Positions 13,761 through 28,800 of a stretch of DNA of 64,000 nt are shown here, one piece after another. The translations under genes and the position numbers were made by a program. The stretch is from Apostichopus japonicus (lineage: Eukaryota; Echinodermata; Holothuroidea; Aspidochirotida; Stichopodidae): NCBI RefSeq assembly GCF_037975245.1, contig NC_092571.1, positions 28,128,564-28,192,563 of the forward strand. The letters run 5' to 3'. Every line of letters starts with the position of its first letter. Positions within the stretch are counted from its first letter, which is position 1. The notes under the pieces are model-generated. The model had not been told where the DNA came from and ran no database searches. It was given only the letters and a program-made list of their open reading frames with translations.

Positions 13761-14426
13761 GACATCATTCCATAGAAATTGATTAGGAATTTCTATGCAT
13801 CATTCACTATTCGTCTGCCCTACGCGTTCACAACACGTTTGAAACTTTCATATACGCGTCATACAAAAAAAAAAAAAAAAAACATGAGGATGTGGTTTTA
13901 ACCTAAAGATGAAGAAAATATTCAGCATTTCGTGAACCAATCAAGTTTAGGCACCGGAATATTCTGTTCACACTTGAAAAGCATTTGCAAATCTCTCCAT
14001 GACAATAACTCACTGATTCAACAATTTTCTGCGAATTGTTATAAGATATACGTATAGGCTTCCGTAGCGTAAATTTAACTCCCGGCTCTGTAATGTTGAG
14101 GCCATGCAGGTAGAGCCCGTTCGCCGTGCAGCCAACGAAGTATACTGAAGTATTCGGGAACATTCTCCCCCAGGTGGATTCAACGAGGCTTACATTTCAA
14201 GGTGTCAACGTTGTAATGTTGTTTAATTTTTGTAAAGCCGGAGCCCTGATCATCTACTCTCTATCTATTGCCTGTATCTTTATTCTTATTAAATTTGTAT
14301 TTATGAGAGCTGTATCATTACCGGCTTGGTGAGTAAACGGCTGTTAATTCACTATATTATTTCAAGCAATATAGATGCATATGCGGTGTTCTCTCCGCTG
14401 TTTGCGAAGACCGCTGCTGAGGCTGT

Positions 14427-14428
<2 letters not shown>

Positions 14429-14512
<84 letters not shown>
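14429..14512. repeat. (AT)n microsatellite, long
   Basis: About 40 AT units between the two oxygenase genes. Tyr/Ile open frames here are artefacts. Confidence 0.97.
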
Positions 14513-14513
<1 letters not shown>

Positions 14514-15136
14514 CGTTCCTTAAAGTATTTGTAATGCAGCTTTTCGAATTAATTTCGATACATTTTTCGAGGCTTTTCGAACTTAAATCCTACTAGTTAT
14601 AGTAATTTAGCTGGACTTGATACTAAACGTAAAAAGTCCAAACTTTTTTTTTTTATTTTCAATCTACGAACACGTTTTAAATATTGATCGCCATGATTTT
14701 TTAGGACATTTTCTAGGCAAAACCGACTGTTTATGGAAGCAAGAGATGAAATTAAGACATCCAGATTTCGCTAAGTTATGGCAAAATGATATGGTAGGGA
14801 ATGCATGTATATCGTGGAATGATTTCAAGTGGCAGCCACAATAAAAAAAAATTGAATCATCAAACTACGGAATTTTGTCATAGCCATAAAAAAATGCTCA
14901 ATATTCCTTTGTAACAAAAAACGCAAATGTCAAAATGAATAAATTTCACACCAAACTTTAAGATCTTGCAGTCACAACTTCTTCTGAAGGTAAAGCCAGA
15001 ATTAGTTAATGTTATAGTTAGTTTTAATTTTTGAATACAAATCCTTTGTTGTGTTATGTAATGCCTCAAATTTCATTTTTATGCATATTAATTAAAAATG
15101 ACACCATGGTCAAACCAAAACAGCATATATATACAC

Positions 15137-15391
15137 CGGGAAACCGGGGGGCACAGGTGGCACGTGCCCCCCCCCCCACTTTTCCTCAGGTTAAAAATGT
15201 GCCCTTTTTCTACATAAAAATTGAGGTGTCTCAAGTTAGCAAGAGGACAGGGAACCAGAATGAACACTCGGGAAGGGCCGTTTCCAGCCATCTGAGGGGT
15301 TTGTAAAACCAAAAATTTTCCTGTACGCTCCGCGCCAACCCATGGTGGCGCTCCGCTCAGATAGTCGTGCATACAACTGGCTACGCCCCTG
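15137..15391 (-). mobile_element. hAT-like MITE fragment, reverse orientation
   Basis: The right end CAACTGGCTACGCCCCTG is the complement of the family start CAGGGGCGTAGCCAG. The core GTACGCTCCGCGCCAACC and GGTGGCGCTCCGCTCAGA is present in reverse. The left end is unclear and no target duplication was found. Confidence 0.65.
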
Positions 15392-15599
15392 ACTTTTAAT
15401 GGATTTCTGTGGGTCAAACTAAAAGCTATTTCGAACGGAAAAAATTTGATAAGATATTGACAAGAAATAAACTCTAATTCGGAAGATTCCTACATCAGCA
15501 ACTAGCATGATTTCACCTCATTTTGTCTCAAAAGAAAGCTTGTTCCTTGTTTCCCAATTTGCACATTGGATATTGCAGTACTATAGTATGCATATTTTC

Positions 15600-15776
15600 C
15601 TTGGGGGGGGGGGGGGCGTTGATGGAGTGATGTTTATACGCAAATAAGATAATACACTAAGAGTTTAAAGGGTATACTAAATATAAGGCTGCATCAGTCC
15701 AATCGAATTTCTGCAAAGTGCCCTTTGATGTCGGTGCCCCCCCCCCCCCAGATTAAAAGTGCTTCCGCCGCCCTTG
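15600..15776. mobile_element. Probable G/C-run hAT-like fragment
   Basis: Bounded by a G run near 15605 and the terminus CTTCCGCCGCCCTTG ending at 15776, similar to the ends of the element at 4676. No matching left end or duplication was seen. Confidence 0.4.
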
Positions 15777-16213
15777 ATAGGAGCCACTACGGACAAACAT
15801 TCCCATTTCGCAAATTGTTGATAAATAAACTAGAAATACTGCACTTGATACTACAATATTTAATGTCGACACAAAAGAAGAACGAGAGTTCCAAGAAACA
15901 TTGCAAGATATATATATATATGGACAAATCTTTCTCATATCCAATTTGGGGACAAACTCAGAAACGACAGAAAAAAATTAGAGGAGGGGAAACTAGATCA
16001 ACATAACGAGCTACTTATATATGGTGTTCTATTTATTTACTATGCAACTTTGATTTGCTAATTTATGTTGTTCTCGTTGCTACAAAAAAAGAAGAACATC
16101 TTCCTTTTGGAACATATACTAGAATTGGTATCAACCGAGTCCAATTTGTCTCTCTTTTTTCCATTCCTATTTTTCTCTGATCCACACTGAATGTCTTCTA
16201 ACCCAAACAGAAG

Positions 16214-16799
16214 ATGACGTCGGTTCTGGCAAACGGTAAGCATGGTGAGAATGACAGCGTGAGAAAAGAACCCCTCTCGACCGCTAATCTATTCAAGACA
16301 TTACCAGAAACACCCGAGGCCGTGGAAGCGAGAGTCGTAGGTAACCGCAACATTTAACGTGCCTATGTACAGAATCACATGAAAGATGACCCGACCATTA
16401 ATGACGGTGGGTCACAATTTCTGGGGTTTTCGTACGGTAATTGCACTCAGCGTTCTATATCATCGTCGTCATCATCGTCACTATATCGTCACTATCGTTA
16501 TCATCCTCGTCATCATCGTTATCGTCGTCATCGTCGTCATCATCGTCACCATCGTCATTGTCATTATCGTCAACATCGTCATCATCGTCATCAGCGTCAC
16601 CATCGTCATCGTCCTAGCCAACAATATTTGTGTCACCATACATCACCACAACCACCATCATCACCACCACCATCATCATCATGCATATTCGTCATCGTCG
16701 GCATCATCATCGCCCTATCCAACCTCATTTGCGTCATTACCATCATCGTTATTGTCATTCATAATCGCCGTCGTTGTTACAATTTGTCTGTTTCCACTC

Positions 16800-16845
<46 letters not shown>

Positions 16846-19800
16846 ATACTTAGCAAACCTTGTAGTTTTTATTGATCTAAGTGACTTCTATATATGTAAT
16901 GTAACATGACGGCAACCAACCGGTTTAACAAAATAATTCCTGAATATTGAATATGTGTTTTTTGAGTATGTAGACATTCTTATTATGAGTAGACAAAACC
17001 ACGACCATTTTTTTGTCCGCCAGGAATGATACCCCCGTGGCTATCTGGTGTTTACCTTCGCAATGGTCCAGGGCAATTCGAAGCTGGTGATGACAAAGTT
17101 GCCCATTTCTTCGATGGATTTGCGCTGATGCATAAGTTTGAAATAAGTGACGGTAAAGTCTCCTACAGCAGTCGTTTTCTCCGTGGAGATGCCTATATCG
17201 CAGCGACTGAACAGAAGAGACTAGTGTATTCCGGTTTCGGCACCGTAGCTCTTCCAGATCCATGCAAGAATATTTTCAGTCGATTTTTTTCCTATTTCTG
17301 GCCACCACCACCTTCTGATAATTGTAACGTCAACTACTTGCAAGTCGGCGAGGATTTCTACGCATTAACGGAAAGCTCAAAAATCGTCAAAATTGATCCC
17401 AAAGATCTAAAAACAGTTACAACGGTGAGTTTATCATTGTATTATCAATATATAAGCAGTATAACAGACCTCTATATTATAGCTAAATAACTAAATATGA
17501 ACCAAATCCTGACTATTATAACTAATTATAACTACATTTGACAGATAAAAGAGCAACATATTCTAGGTATCCTTGTGAATTTGTATGTAATTCCTATGTA
17601 CCTTTTTTTTATATAGCAACAAAGTCGAAGTTTCTCTTTTTCTCGGAATCTAATTGCAATTTTCTACTGCAAAATCATTGGAAACATGTTTTTTTTTTGT
17701 TTCTGGAAGGAGGACCCAGGATATTCTCTATGAGAGTCCACGTCAGCAACTCAGTGCCACACGCCCTTCTTTATAAAATCCTGGATCCGGCCCTGCTTAA
17801 TTCAGTCTGGTTTCTTTATCATTTTCTTTTGTTTTAGTGTGTTTGATTGTTGTTTTTTTTTTTTAGTCGGATGAAGCTACATACGATTATACGGCAGTTA
17901 ACCTAGCTACCGCGCATCCTCACTACGGCAAAGATGGAACGGTTTATAATATGGGTTCTTCGTTTGGCATGCAAGCATACTACAAAATAATCAAGTTTCC
18001 ATCGGGTATAACTTTTTTTTTCTTAATTTCATTATTCGTTAATTTAACATTTTTAAATATAAGAAAACTAAAGTAAAGTAAAATTTATTGATATCAATCA
18101 TAAAATAAAGATATAATGAAATGGATTCCGCAGCTTAAAAATATGCAATATATATATACACAAATATGATAAAAATATCATCTAGCTATATGACAGTTCA
18201 AAAGCTGTATACTCCTCGGTAAAAAAAATGTCTAAAGCGTTCAGTACGCATACGAGGTAGGGTATACAACCTACGTGGAGTGGTGTAATACTTATGGAGA
18301 GGATGGTCAGGATCAGTCAAAATCCCTCTTACATAATGAAGTACAATTTCTTCAATGTACTGATCATCTATAGAATAATACTTTCTGAAATGTCTGTTAA
18401 TCAAATTGAGTTGTCTTGAAACCGGAAAAGAGCCACACAGGAGCACAATAGACCATGAGTGAAAGCATCATGGAACGGAAGAGCCAAAGCTGTTTCTCAT
18501 ATTCTAGACCAAATCCTCCCAACCATTAAATACAATATAGCCGCTGCTTTTCTTTCGCAAGAAAGATAGAATGTGTTTTGTATTCATGGGAAAATATGTG
18601 AATTATAATCAGGCATGTCCTCTAGAAAGGAAATATAGCTTCCGTTAATAGGAAGGCTCGCTTGATGATAATGCACCCCGAATTACAGTTAACAGAACAC
18701 ATTTAACAGAAGGAAATGCATTTCTTTCGTGTATATATCGTAATTATATGTTTCAACTTTGCCCTTTTCCCCTAAAGTACCATGAATATACGTGTATGGC
18801 TATCTGTATTGACATCCAGTGTTGAAGTGATACGCTGGTGGCAGACAATGTTGGCGAGACAAATATTTCCTATACGGTCGAATGACACTGAAAATGACTC
18901 AGAAGAGACAAAACAATAATGCAAAGAATTGCGGTTTGAATACAAGAAGTTATAACAAATATTAGGCCTATATAGTGATTAACTGTGTGCGAATGTCGAA
19001 TATATTGAGGTCTCTGTATACATTTATATACTACAACAATTGTTAGAATTGACTGCGGGGCTATCTTCCTAGAGGAACTGCCTTTGCATGAAAACATGAT
19101 GGCATAGTGAGTTTCACTAGAAAGAACAGCTTTTTCAAAGGGCGATACTTTCTCTAGGGAGCCTGTTTGAAGAGAAAGGGGATGAAGAGGGATAAGAAAG
19201 TGTGTGTGGTAGGGGGGGGGAAGGGGGAGGTGGCTAAGTAAGCCGAGGAGAATGGAGAGGAGAGATATACGCAGGGGTTGAGGGAAGGGGAATGCAGTTT
19301 AAGCTTGACTGATGCCCAAACATGTTCACAGCCGTCCTCGAGATGTAAAATACCTGACTTTGACAAATATCGAATATGTATTAGATGAGCAGAATTGCAT
19401 CATTCTCCTGTCCTATATTTCTTGGTTACCGTCAGTGGCCCAAGGTTAATGAATTTTTCAAGGGGAAAAAGGAACCTAGTATTCGAAATCAAATCCTATA
19501 TATACCGATACCACCAATCTATCAGTTTATATTTTTCGTCACAGCCGATCTGCAACGAGATTCTACTGTTCTCTGCCAAATCCCAGCATCTTCATCCCTC
19601 TACCCGTCCTACTACCACAGTTTCGGTATGACGGAGAATTATATAGTCTTCGTTGAACAGCCGCTTACTATCAATGTCCTGAAGATTTTGACTGCGGCAT
19701 ATAGAAGACACAGTGTGGCTGATTGCATGGACTACGACGGGACTAGGTCGGTCAAATTCTACGTCATCAACCGAGAAGACGGTACCATTATACCGCAGAC

Positions 19801-22800
19801 GTACATCGCGAACGCTTTCTTTTGTTTCCATCATATCAACGCGTACGAAGAGAGCGGACATCTTGTTGTCGATCTCTGTTGTTATGACGACATAAGTATC
19901 ATTAAGCGCACTTACCTCAATCATATAAGGGAGGGGAATCTCCCAAGTCCGAAGTCTCTCCCCAAACGGTTTGTTCTTCCACTAGAGAAGTTACTTACTG
20001 ATCAGGTAGGTGTAAATCAAACATGATTTTTTTCTAATATACGATTCGTTAATATCCAAGAAAAGACAACGAAATAGTCTGTAGGTCTATCCCTTACTAT
20101 AAATTACACTGAATGTCAGCATTCTGCATGTTGAATGTGAATATAAATACGAAATCCAATATGATAACCTGATCGATAATTCATGCATTTATACTGTACG
20201 GGAAGAGTGTAGTAAGAGAACATTCCTGTGAAATAACAATATATATATAGATTTCATATTAAAGTGAAGTGTGACGAATAAATGACTGGAGCTGTTACTA
20301 ACTTCAAAAGAAAACATCATTTCGTTAACTATTCCGTATTGAAATAATACAGTGAGTCGAGACAATGTCTCGACTCGAATCATTACAATATTGCTAATGA
20401 CTCGATTTGAACTTAAAGTGAAGTGTCTCGTTACAACTCAGGTAGGGGCTTCGGCCGTCACATATATCCATCACAGAAATGGGGACCACGTAACTTTAAT
20501 TGAGACAATTTCATATGCTTTACAATAGATAGGTATGCATATGCATAAATTACGTTGTGCCGTAACTTTGTTCACCTGTAAAATGGTATTTGTTAAATCT
20601 TTGCGTTTCAGTTAGCTAATCACAATTTGGTGAGCCTACCTTACACGGAAGCACAAGCCTGTCTTCTGGAAGATGGATCAGTTCATTGTTCACCAGAAAT
20701 ATTGATTAACCGATGTACGTTTTTTTTATTTATTTTTTATAAACATTTCGTTATCTATATGTTTTGAGTCGAACTCATGCGATTCAACGCAAAAGTCAGC
20801 TTTTGACTCGGACAGATTGTTTAGTTTGTTCAGTCATGCTCAAAAGCATGTTAGAGCGCAAAGGCACTAGATACCTGAATTCTGCAGGTCTCGTAATTAT
20901 TGAAAGCCTTCATGAAAATGTTTGGTGTATTGTTGAGATCCCAGCGATCCACATATTTTTTCTTTAGTGTAACGTAATGCTTAGGCAACTTTCGTTACCG
21001 GAATAAACGTATGACATGTTTGAGGTTCCATTTGACCAGTGGGAGACGTTCAGATTAATATATATATATAGGTATATCAGGGGCGTATCCAGGATTTTCT
21101 AACCCGGGGGCGCAAAGTACTATCTAAGCGGAGCGCCACCATCTTGGCGATGTCTTGGCGTTTTTCTTCTGCTCCCTCCTTTTCTCCCTTTCTCCTTTTT
21201 CTCTCTTTTTTCTTTTTCTTTTCCCTTCCTTTCTCTCCTTCCTGCTATTTTTTCCCCTTTCTTCTCTTTTCTTTTCTCTCCTCTTTTTCTTACCCGGGGG
21301 GGGGGCGCACGCCCCAACGCCTCTCCCTGGATACGCGCCTGAGAGTGTATGTTCAGCTGGCATTCACCAGCCAGCCATGTAGATGATGAAGGGGGCTAGT
21401 AGTCCCAATATTGTGATATTGAGCCTTATGTTGTGGGCGGAGGTCATATATTCGTTTGAGTTCACCAGGGGTCAAATTGTGGAAACCATTGTTTATCACA
21501 ATATTTTAACAAGGACAGATGTCATATTTAGTATTTTGATGTATCACATTTAGTACAAGAAGCCAGTTGTTGAGGTCAATGGTCATTTCAGGACAGCCTG
21601 TGTCATTGTGAATTATTGTTTGTCACATCACACTGCTTTTCACTGTATTACTAAGATCAAAATGACATCTAATGATCACCGTTTTATCTTTGTAACCATA
21701 ACTTTGAAACAGCTTTGAACGATGAAAGGATCTAATTGAAATGGAGTTATATTGTGAGAACTACCGTATACACACAGTCTCTATATAAATTACAAAGCCA
21801 CTATCGTTTATGCCAAAGAATCTACGATATGACGAATAGCAGCAACCAATCAAAGCATTGGCTTCATATGATTTGCTTTAAACAAGAAGATATTCATTGT
21901 ATGTGTGGCTAAATGTGTAAGACTGCATTGACTCCTTACATAAGTGCTCATTCTGGACACTCAAAGAGTAAACTTCAGAAATAAGAGATCTGCCAAGCAA
22001 GATGCTATACCAAATTGGAATTGGTCTAAAGTCCGAGTGCAGAAAACTGGACTCGAGTACTATAAATGTGTATATTACACATTTCTTTGTGGGTATACTG
22101 TACGGGTGGGATCTACATTAAATACGTGTTTGTTGCCACATTGTTCAGTTCAGTGGTGTTGTTATTGTTTGTTGTGTAGGGCAATCAATCTTGTAAAGCT
22201 TTAAACAACAGACACATCCCTACCTGTGATTCATTGATTAACGGTAAACTGTAACCGTAGGTGCTTTTTTGTTTTTTAAATTATGTGATGCAACTTACCA
22301 GGTAGAAACAATTAAACACAAGAACACTGTGATACAACAAATTTGAACACATTGTTAGTAACAGATGATGAAGCCACAAATGAAAATATGAGTTCATGTA
22401 TAAGAATTCAAAATAACAATTTTGGAAGCTAGGAAAGTTTTAAAGAAAATGTTTACACATCTCTAAAAGAGTAATGGCGTTCCGTTATAACAATTCCTCA
22501 TTCATATAAACACTTAATAGACATGCCGTTTTAACTGCAACTTTAAACCAGGGAGTTGAAAAAAATATTCATCTGTTTGCACAAATCGTAGATATAACCC
22601 TCAGTGTCAACGTGTAAATTGTGTTAACAAGTGTACAACGACACATGATTCGGTATTTGAGCAGGTTTCCAATAACATGTTTTCGTACTTTTTGGAATAA
22701 TATCTTTCTTTCTTTCTTTTAAAAAAACCGCAACTTCTCAAAAGAACCAACATTTCTTCCAATCCTTTGTATAGATGATTGAATTTGTTTCAAAACAAAT

Positions 22801-25800
22801 AAATGATAACAATCAACCGCAAAGTAGAAGGTTAAAAACACTCCCCGGCGTTACAAAGAAGTTTCATACTGAAAGCAGTCAATGATGCGTTTCCAAATTT
22901 CCTGTGATTTGTTTGGCTAATAGTCCCTACCATTGTCTGCAAACAATTTTGCATTTATCGTGCTCAATAAACACAACGTATTATGTTTAAATAACTTATT
23001 TATATAGCGCATTATACCGACGGTCTCAATGCAACTAATTGTAACGTTGCTGTCCCGTGTAGAGATAGCAAAGTTTGTAGTATAGGCTCTCATGTGTGTG
23101 CACTCTCAAATGTCACAACGTGTATGGTTGGCCACAGTGGACAAAATTCAGAAATTATGACGACATATCAGGAGGCAGGACTTTTTTATGTCTACATAAA
23201 ATTGATTTGATGTGGACATAAATTCAAATTAATGCTGGCATATATTAAAATAATGCTGGCACCGTACCGTACCAGCTGCGTATGCAGTTGGCACCTTCCT
23301 CTTTCAATCTGTTTCAATCTGTGTGAATATTAATGTACATTTAAAGAGTTGTGTCTGTATTGCATGTATGGGCTACCACATTATGTCAAAATATTCTTGC
23401 TATGAGTTGCACTTCTCTTTATATAGTAAGTACACCTTGTAAAGGGTTTCAGTGCAAACACATGAATTTATTTGTAATCTAAGATAATACATATAATATT
23501 AATGTCCTCACGCTTCCATAGGCATGAGTTGTATAATTTGCATTTATGATTTTCAATATGCACATTATAAACCTATCACTATAGGATATCCGTTGCGCAC
23601 AAGCCAATGTTTTTTTCAGGGGTCATTATAACTAAGTATTGTGCGTTCTTGTAGAGGTAATTTAAAGTGCATGTTTTCATGGAGGAACCGTGGGGACGCA
23701 AGTTTTTTCTGAGCGAACGCAAACAATTTTTAAGATGTTGTATCCCGGCGCTGGCGCAACTCTTGAAATCCCGGTAACAATACTGAGAATAATACTTGGT
23801 AGTAATATAAGATTTTTCTATTTGTACAGCTTTCTGCTGATTTCTCAAGTCTTGCTTATGTAAACCTGTGAAACTACATTATTTTCATTCCTTGATCAAC
23901 ATCTGGACAGAATGTTAGACAAGTTTACTAAAAAAAAGCTAAGGTTTCAATGCACACAAAATGCAAGCAAGCTGCAGAATATTCAGGTTGGTTGTGCATG
24001 ATAAATTAATGGTAGTTTTATCATTTCAATTTGTATATGGTGGCATCCAATTAATATATGTTTGAACAAGAGTGGATAGAGGGTGTGGGTCGAACCTCTT
24101 TTTCATAGCACACATAAATTCAAAAGGAACATGCCTATAGCTGATAGATCTAGTTATAGTTTCAGTTTCCGATCCTTCATTCCAGTATAAATAGCATAAG
24201 ATACAATTATGTTTAATAAGAGAATAAAACGTATGATAGATAAATTCCATAAAAGCGATTAAAGGCAAATTAAGAGTTAGTAAAAAAAGCATCAGTTTTC
24301 AAAGTGTTAGTCAACTGAAAATAATAAGGAAATATCAATAAACATATATTAAATCAAATCATTTAAGATACCATTTTGAATAAAAAAAGATGCTCTGCAT
24401 AGAAATGAATTTGTGATAATTTTAACCCAATATTATGTTGGTGCTATTGCACGATGTCATAGAAGTATGATGCTTTCATCGGTTTGAGTGCATGTCTATG
24501 TATGTATGTATGAGTGTATGTATGTATGTATGTATGTATGTGTGTACTGACAGACCTATGTATACGAGGACATTTTCCTCTACAGGCCTATACATATGAG
24601 GACAATTGAAAAATGTGAGGACAAATTTCGTGTCCTCACATTCTAAGTACCTTTAGCTGACCCCCCAGGGGTTGATCAACACTGCTATGGACTTATCTCG
24701 AATGTGTCCATATTTAGTACTTTTCCAATACCTGGTGTATACTGAATGTATGCTTAAATATATATAGCGCCCTCTATTTATGTATACCTCTACAAATATA
24801 TACTTGTGAGGACATTTACAATATCCGAGGACAAATTTATCCCCAGGCTATCAATACTCTATCAAGACCAAAAAAGGAAAATAGTAATGATAATAAAGTT
24901 GTGACGACCAAAACAATAACAATAGCACCAAAATAATATTAATATATTATATTACTAATATATATATGTAACATGACTGACATATTAAATGTAAAAATAA
25001 TATGCAAGATGATAAAAGTAATTATAATGATGATGAGGAGGAGGATGAAGAGAAGGAGAAGGATGTATTCCAACTTTATTTACCTATGAAGAATGATTAA
25101 TGTAAACATTTCTCTCATTTTATATAGCAGTGGATATGGACCCATATTTACATGTTATACAATGTAAGATTATTGGAATGCGGGGAGAACATGACATACA
25201 CTTTAACATAGACGTGCACTGCACTTTAAAAGTGAACATGAAGAAAGGAACAGAAGTAAAAAGAAAGAATATGGCATCTTCCATCAATACCCAATTTCCT
25301 TTGTGATAAGGTTTTCGAGCACAGAAAGTCGTCAAAAGTTCAAACTTATCAAATTGACTTTTGTTTTAATCATTCCCTCGAGACTTATCCCCAACCATTG
25401 GCTTTGCTCCCTGCTCATGCAGCATGATATATACGTTTAATAGGACCAAACATAGCAGAACTAATCATATTTACAATCGTTATTCCTGCTTCTGCAATTG
25501 TAATACCAATTCTTGTGTGCAGTCAAACCAGTAAAATGTACTCGATATTACTTTAAAAACTCCAACCCCACCCCCATTCGGCCATGCTATTTTTAATTTG
25601 ATTTGGGGAGGTTCCTATGGCCTCCCCACCTGGCATCGCCTTTAAACATTTAGTGCTTGCTCTCAGTGCAGGGTTTCGGTTTTCTTATTTAACACCATAA
25701 CACCAACTACCTATTATGCATGACTCCCCCGTGAAAATTTTAGAACCTAAGTGGTGCCAAGTGATTTACGTTTTTTTTCGTTTCCCTATTTCCCTCCGGA

Positions 25801-28800
25801 TCGTCCGTCATATTATGATTTTAATGCACTTGATGTATGACACTCATAAAGTCATACCCTCAGAATACTGTGAACCACGATGCACCCTTTAATGGCCCAA
25901 CCCCTTCAGTACTTGAGTTGCCCCAGACCGTCACCTGGACCATACGCTGTAACTTTACCCCCCCCCCCCCCCCCACAACAACCCCTCCTTAATCTCAGAG
26001 TTAATCTCCGTCTCCAATGCTAATCCCACAACTGCGCAAGTCCGGTACGTAAGGATCTCGTTATATCATGTTGTGGCCCAATTCGCCTTCCACAATGTAA
26101 CAGGCATTCTTGCATGCTGTACTAACTGGCATCGAAGTGGCATCGAATTGGCATCGAAACGTTTTACTACAGTAGTTGTAGATATCGCCCAGCCATGTAA
26201 GTTACATTCCAAACTGCGTTTTGTGTTGATTAAAGACCTAACATGAGTTACCGTAAGGCTTCTGTAGTCAACACGTTACATCCTAGTCAAATTAGTCTAG
26301 TTTTAAGGAGTACTAGTACTAAGTTATTCGAAGGGTAGGCTAGGCCTGGTCTAACGTACGTAGACGTACTGTAGTGTAACGTTAGGTTACCAAATAAAGT
26401 AACCCAGAAGTAGTAGTACAGTCTAGTAAATTTAGCCTAGTAACTATAGCCTAGGTCATTGTGTTGTTGTAATACTACTATATATAAGCTTTTCACTGCA
26501 AACATTCTGTCAACATATGAATTAGGCTACTCAATGTGACGGTCAATCTTATTCAATCTACCAAAGAAATTGTCACAAAGTGGTGTATTTTCATTCATAG
26601 TATTCATACAGCCTAGGCCTACCACTTTATTTGTCAGTTGTGGGATGCTACAGACTTCAGTTAGATTTCAAACAATGGAAGAAATAAGTGCTGGGAGTAT
26701 AACACTAGGCTTGCCAAGTTGCCACATCCTGATGAGTTTTTTTGTGTGAAAAAGAAAGCAAAATTAGCTCTTGACAAGTACTTTTTAGTTCACTGTGCAT
26801 GTATATAATAACTGGTTGAACTTGAGTTTATGGCCTTCGTGAAGGGTTAATAAAATGACCTGTTGTAAAACACATTGCATCTTTAAACATTTCTTGTCAG
26901 AGCTAACAGAATGCCAGTGAAAAAGACCTACGAAGTTGAAGTTGAAGGAAGAATAAAGTTCTTGATGCTTGTTATGGAGGCATATAAACAGAATATATTC
27001 ACCCTGGAGGAAATTCGTAATATCCTCATTGATTTCCTAGATCATCTGAAATAGCTCTAGCAGTGGAGAAGCAGATAAAAAACCTTTTTGTAACTTTGGA
27101 GCAGTCAGCTCACAAAAGAGTGAAGTTATTAATGAAAATTAGACATATGAGTCCCTTATTGAGCAAGTCAAGTAAAAGTTTTGTTTGGCACAAGACTGTC
27201 TAGTCTATCACTCTATGCTACAGCTAGATTTGAGAGGGATGGACTATTTGTTAAAAACGATGAAGATCCTCTTCAAGATGCAATAGAAGTAAATATATAA
27301 CAGTTGCTCAATCAAGAGTAGAACCTGCACCAGCAAAACTTGCAGTATCTTGTTCATCAGACATAACTGTAAGTAGTATTTTCTGCACACACAAAGGGCT
27401 ATTGGTTAAATTGTTCAAGTAGTCAGGATTTCAATGTTCCAAAGTTTTACAGTTAACTGCTAAAGAACAGCATATAACTATCAATTTAAGTTGTTTCACT
27501 TCCTTTTGAAAAAAGACTTTTGCAAGCAAAATACTTCACTTTTTAAAATTATATTTTGCACTATTGCTTATCGATACTGATATATAGAACAGGTACAAGA
27601 TAGTTAACAGGCTACCCATACCCATTTGTGATTGTGGATAGACTAATTCAACTGTTAACTTTAACAGTCATGTCCAAGATTTCAAAGCTGACCCTAGGTC
27701 TATCATATTTTGGATCTGCCACACAAAAGTATGGTTGGATGAAGATGCTTACTTAACCAGTGTTCTCCCATGATTATAGTATTAGGTTTATCAACGGGTC
27801 TTCATTAGCTTGTAAAATTGGAATCAAAGCAATTTGTGCCATATTATTAAAGGTAGCTGCATGTTATAGCATCATCTATAAAGTGTAAATATTATCACAA
27901 ACCTTCCAAATTGTTACTTATTTGATTTAGATGGATCAGGGCAGGCAATGTGTCAGACGTAGAGGCAAACTGCATTGTCTTCCTAATGAGGAAGACCTGC
28001 AGATGGACAAGGATGGATTTGTTGAAAGGGTCTTGCCAGTGAAAGGTAAGTGTTGATTAGTCTAGTGCATTTCATGAAAGGTCCCAATAGTATCAGTGTG
28101 GGTCATCAGGGTCTGTAGGCACATCTGGACAGGGCATAATTAGGAAATGAAATCACAAATGGCTGAAAATGACTCTTAAATGGATGGATAGGTGTATAAC
28201 AGACATGAAATACATCTGAATGATATTTATTTCACTTCCAGTTCCAACTTTCCCAAAAATTTCCCTTGAAAACATATATGTAGTGTCCACTTTAAAATTA
28301 ACACATCATAATAACTGTTCCTTTGTTATGGGGCTTGTGCTCATGCAAGAGATATTGATTTTTTTAAATTGTTGTCATCTGTACCAGGGCTCATGTTTAT
28401 GAAAGTTTTAAGGTTGTCCTTTGGACAACCTTACCTACATATTTGGTGGTCTGCAGAATGTTTTAGTTGTCCAAACGAAAGCACTTGGACTTTAAATGGT
28501 GCCCCTTGTGCGAGAGCCATATGTCAGTAATACTACAATGTATAGATTTAGCCTTGTAGGTGAGTACCGTAATGTTAGGCTATGCAGGCCAAGTTTTTTT
28601 AGTTTGAGACTTAAGAAGTTAAGTCTTGCTCTTAGTGACTAGTCTTATGAAGATGGACTTTGCAAAAATCTTGGACAGAACTGTAGTGTAGAGTTACAAA
28701 CATGTTATATGGTGTATGACACTGCTCATTATTAATCCATGTTGGGTTGCGGGAGTTCTCTGGTAGTAAAATATACAGAGTAAGCCCATGGTATACAAAA

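Noticed and set aside
14326-14596. Tyr-Ile-rich open frames
   Set aside because: Translation of the (AT)n microsatellite.
16379-16909. His/Ser/Arg-rich 176-aa and Ile/Val-rich 152-aa open frames
   Set aside because: Translation of ATC/GTC trinucleotide repeats followed by an (AT)n tract, inside intron 1 of oxygenase B.
17538-17837. 99-aa open frame between exons 2 and 3 of oxygenase B
   Set aside because: No conservation with gene A and no domain; AT-rich intron sequence.
21070-21349. 8-bp target duplication around the 21078-21341 MITE
   Set aside because: Flanks aggtatat and agagtgta do not match well enough.
21124-21386. Overlapping 60-80-aa open frames on both strands
   Set aside because: Low-complexity Lys/Arg/Glu or Phe/Ser/Leu text from a polypyrimidine tract within a MITE.
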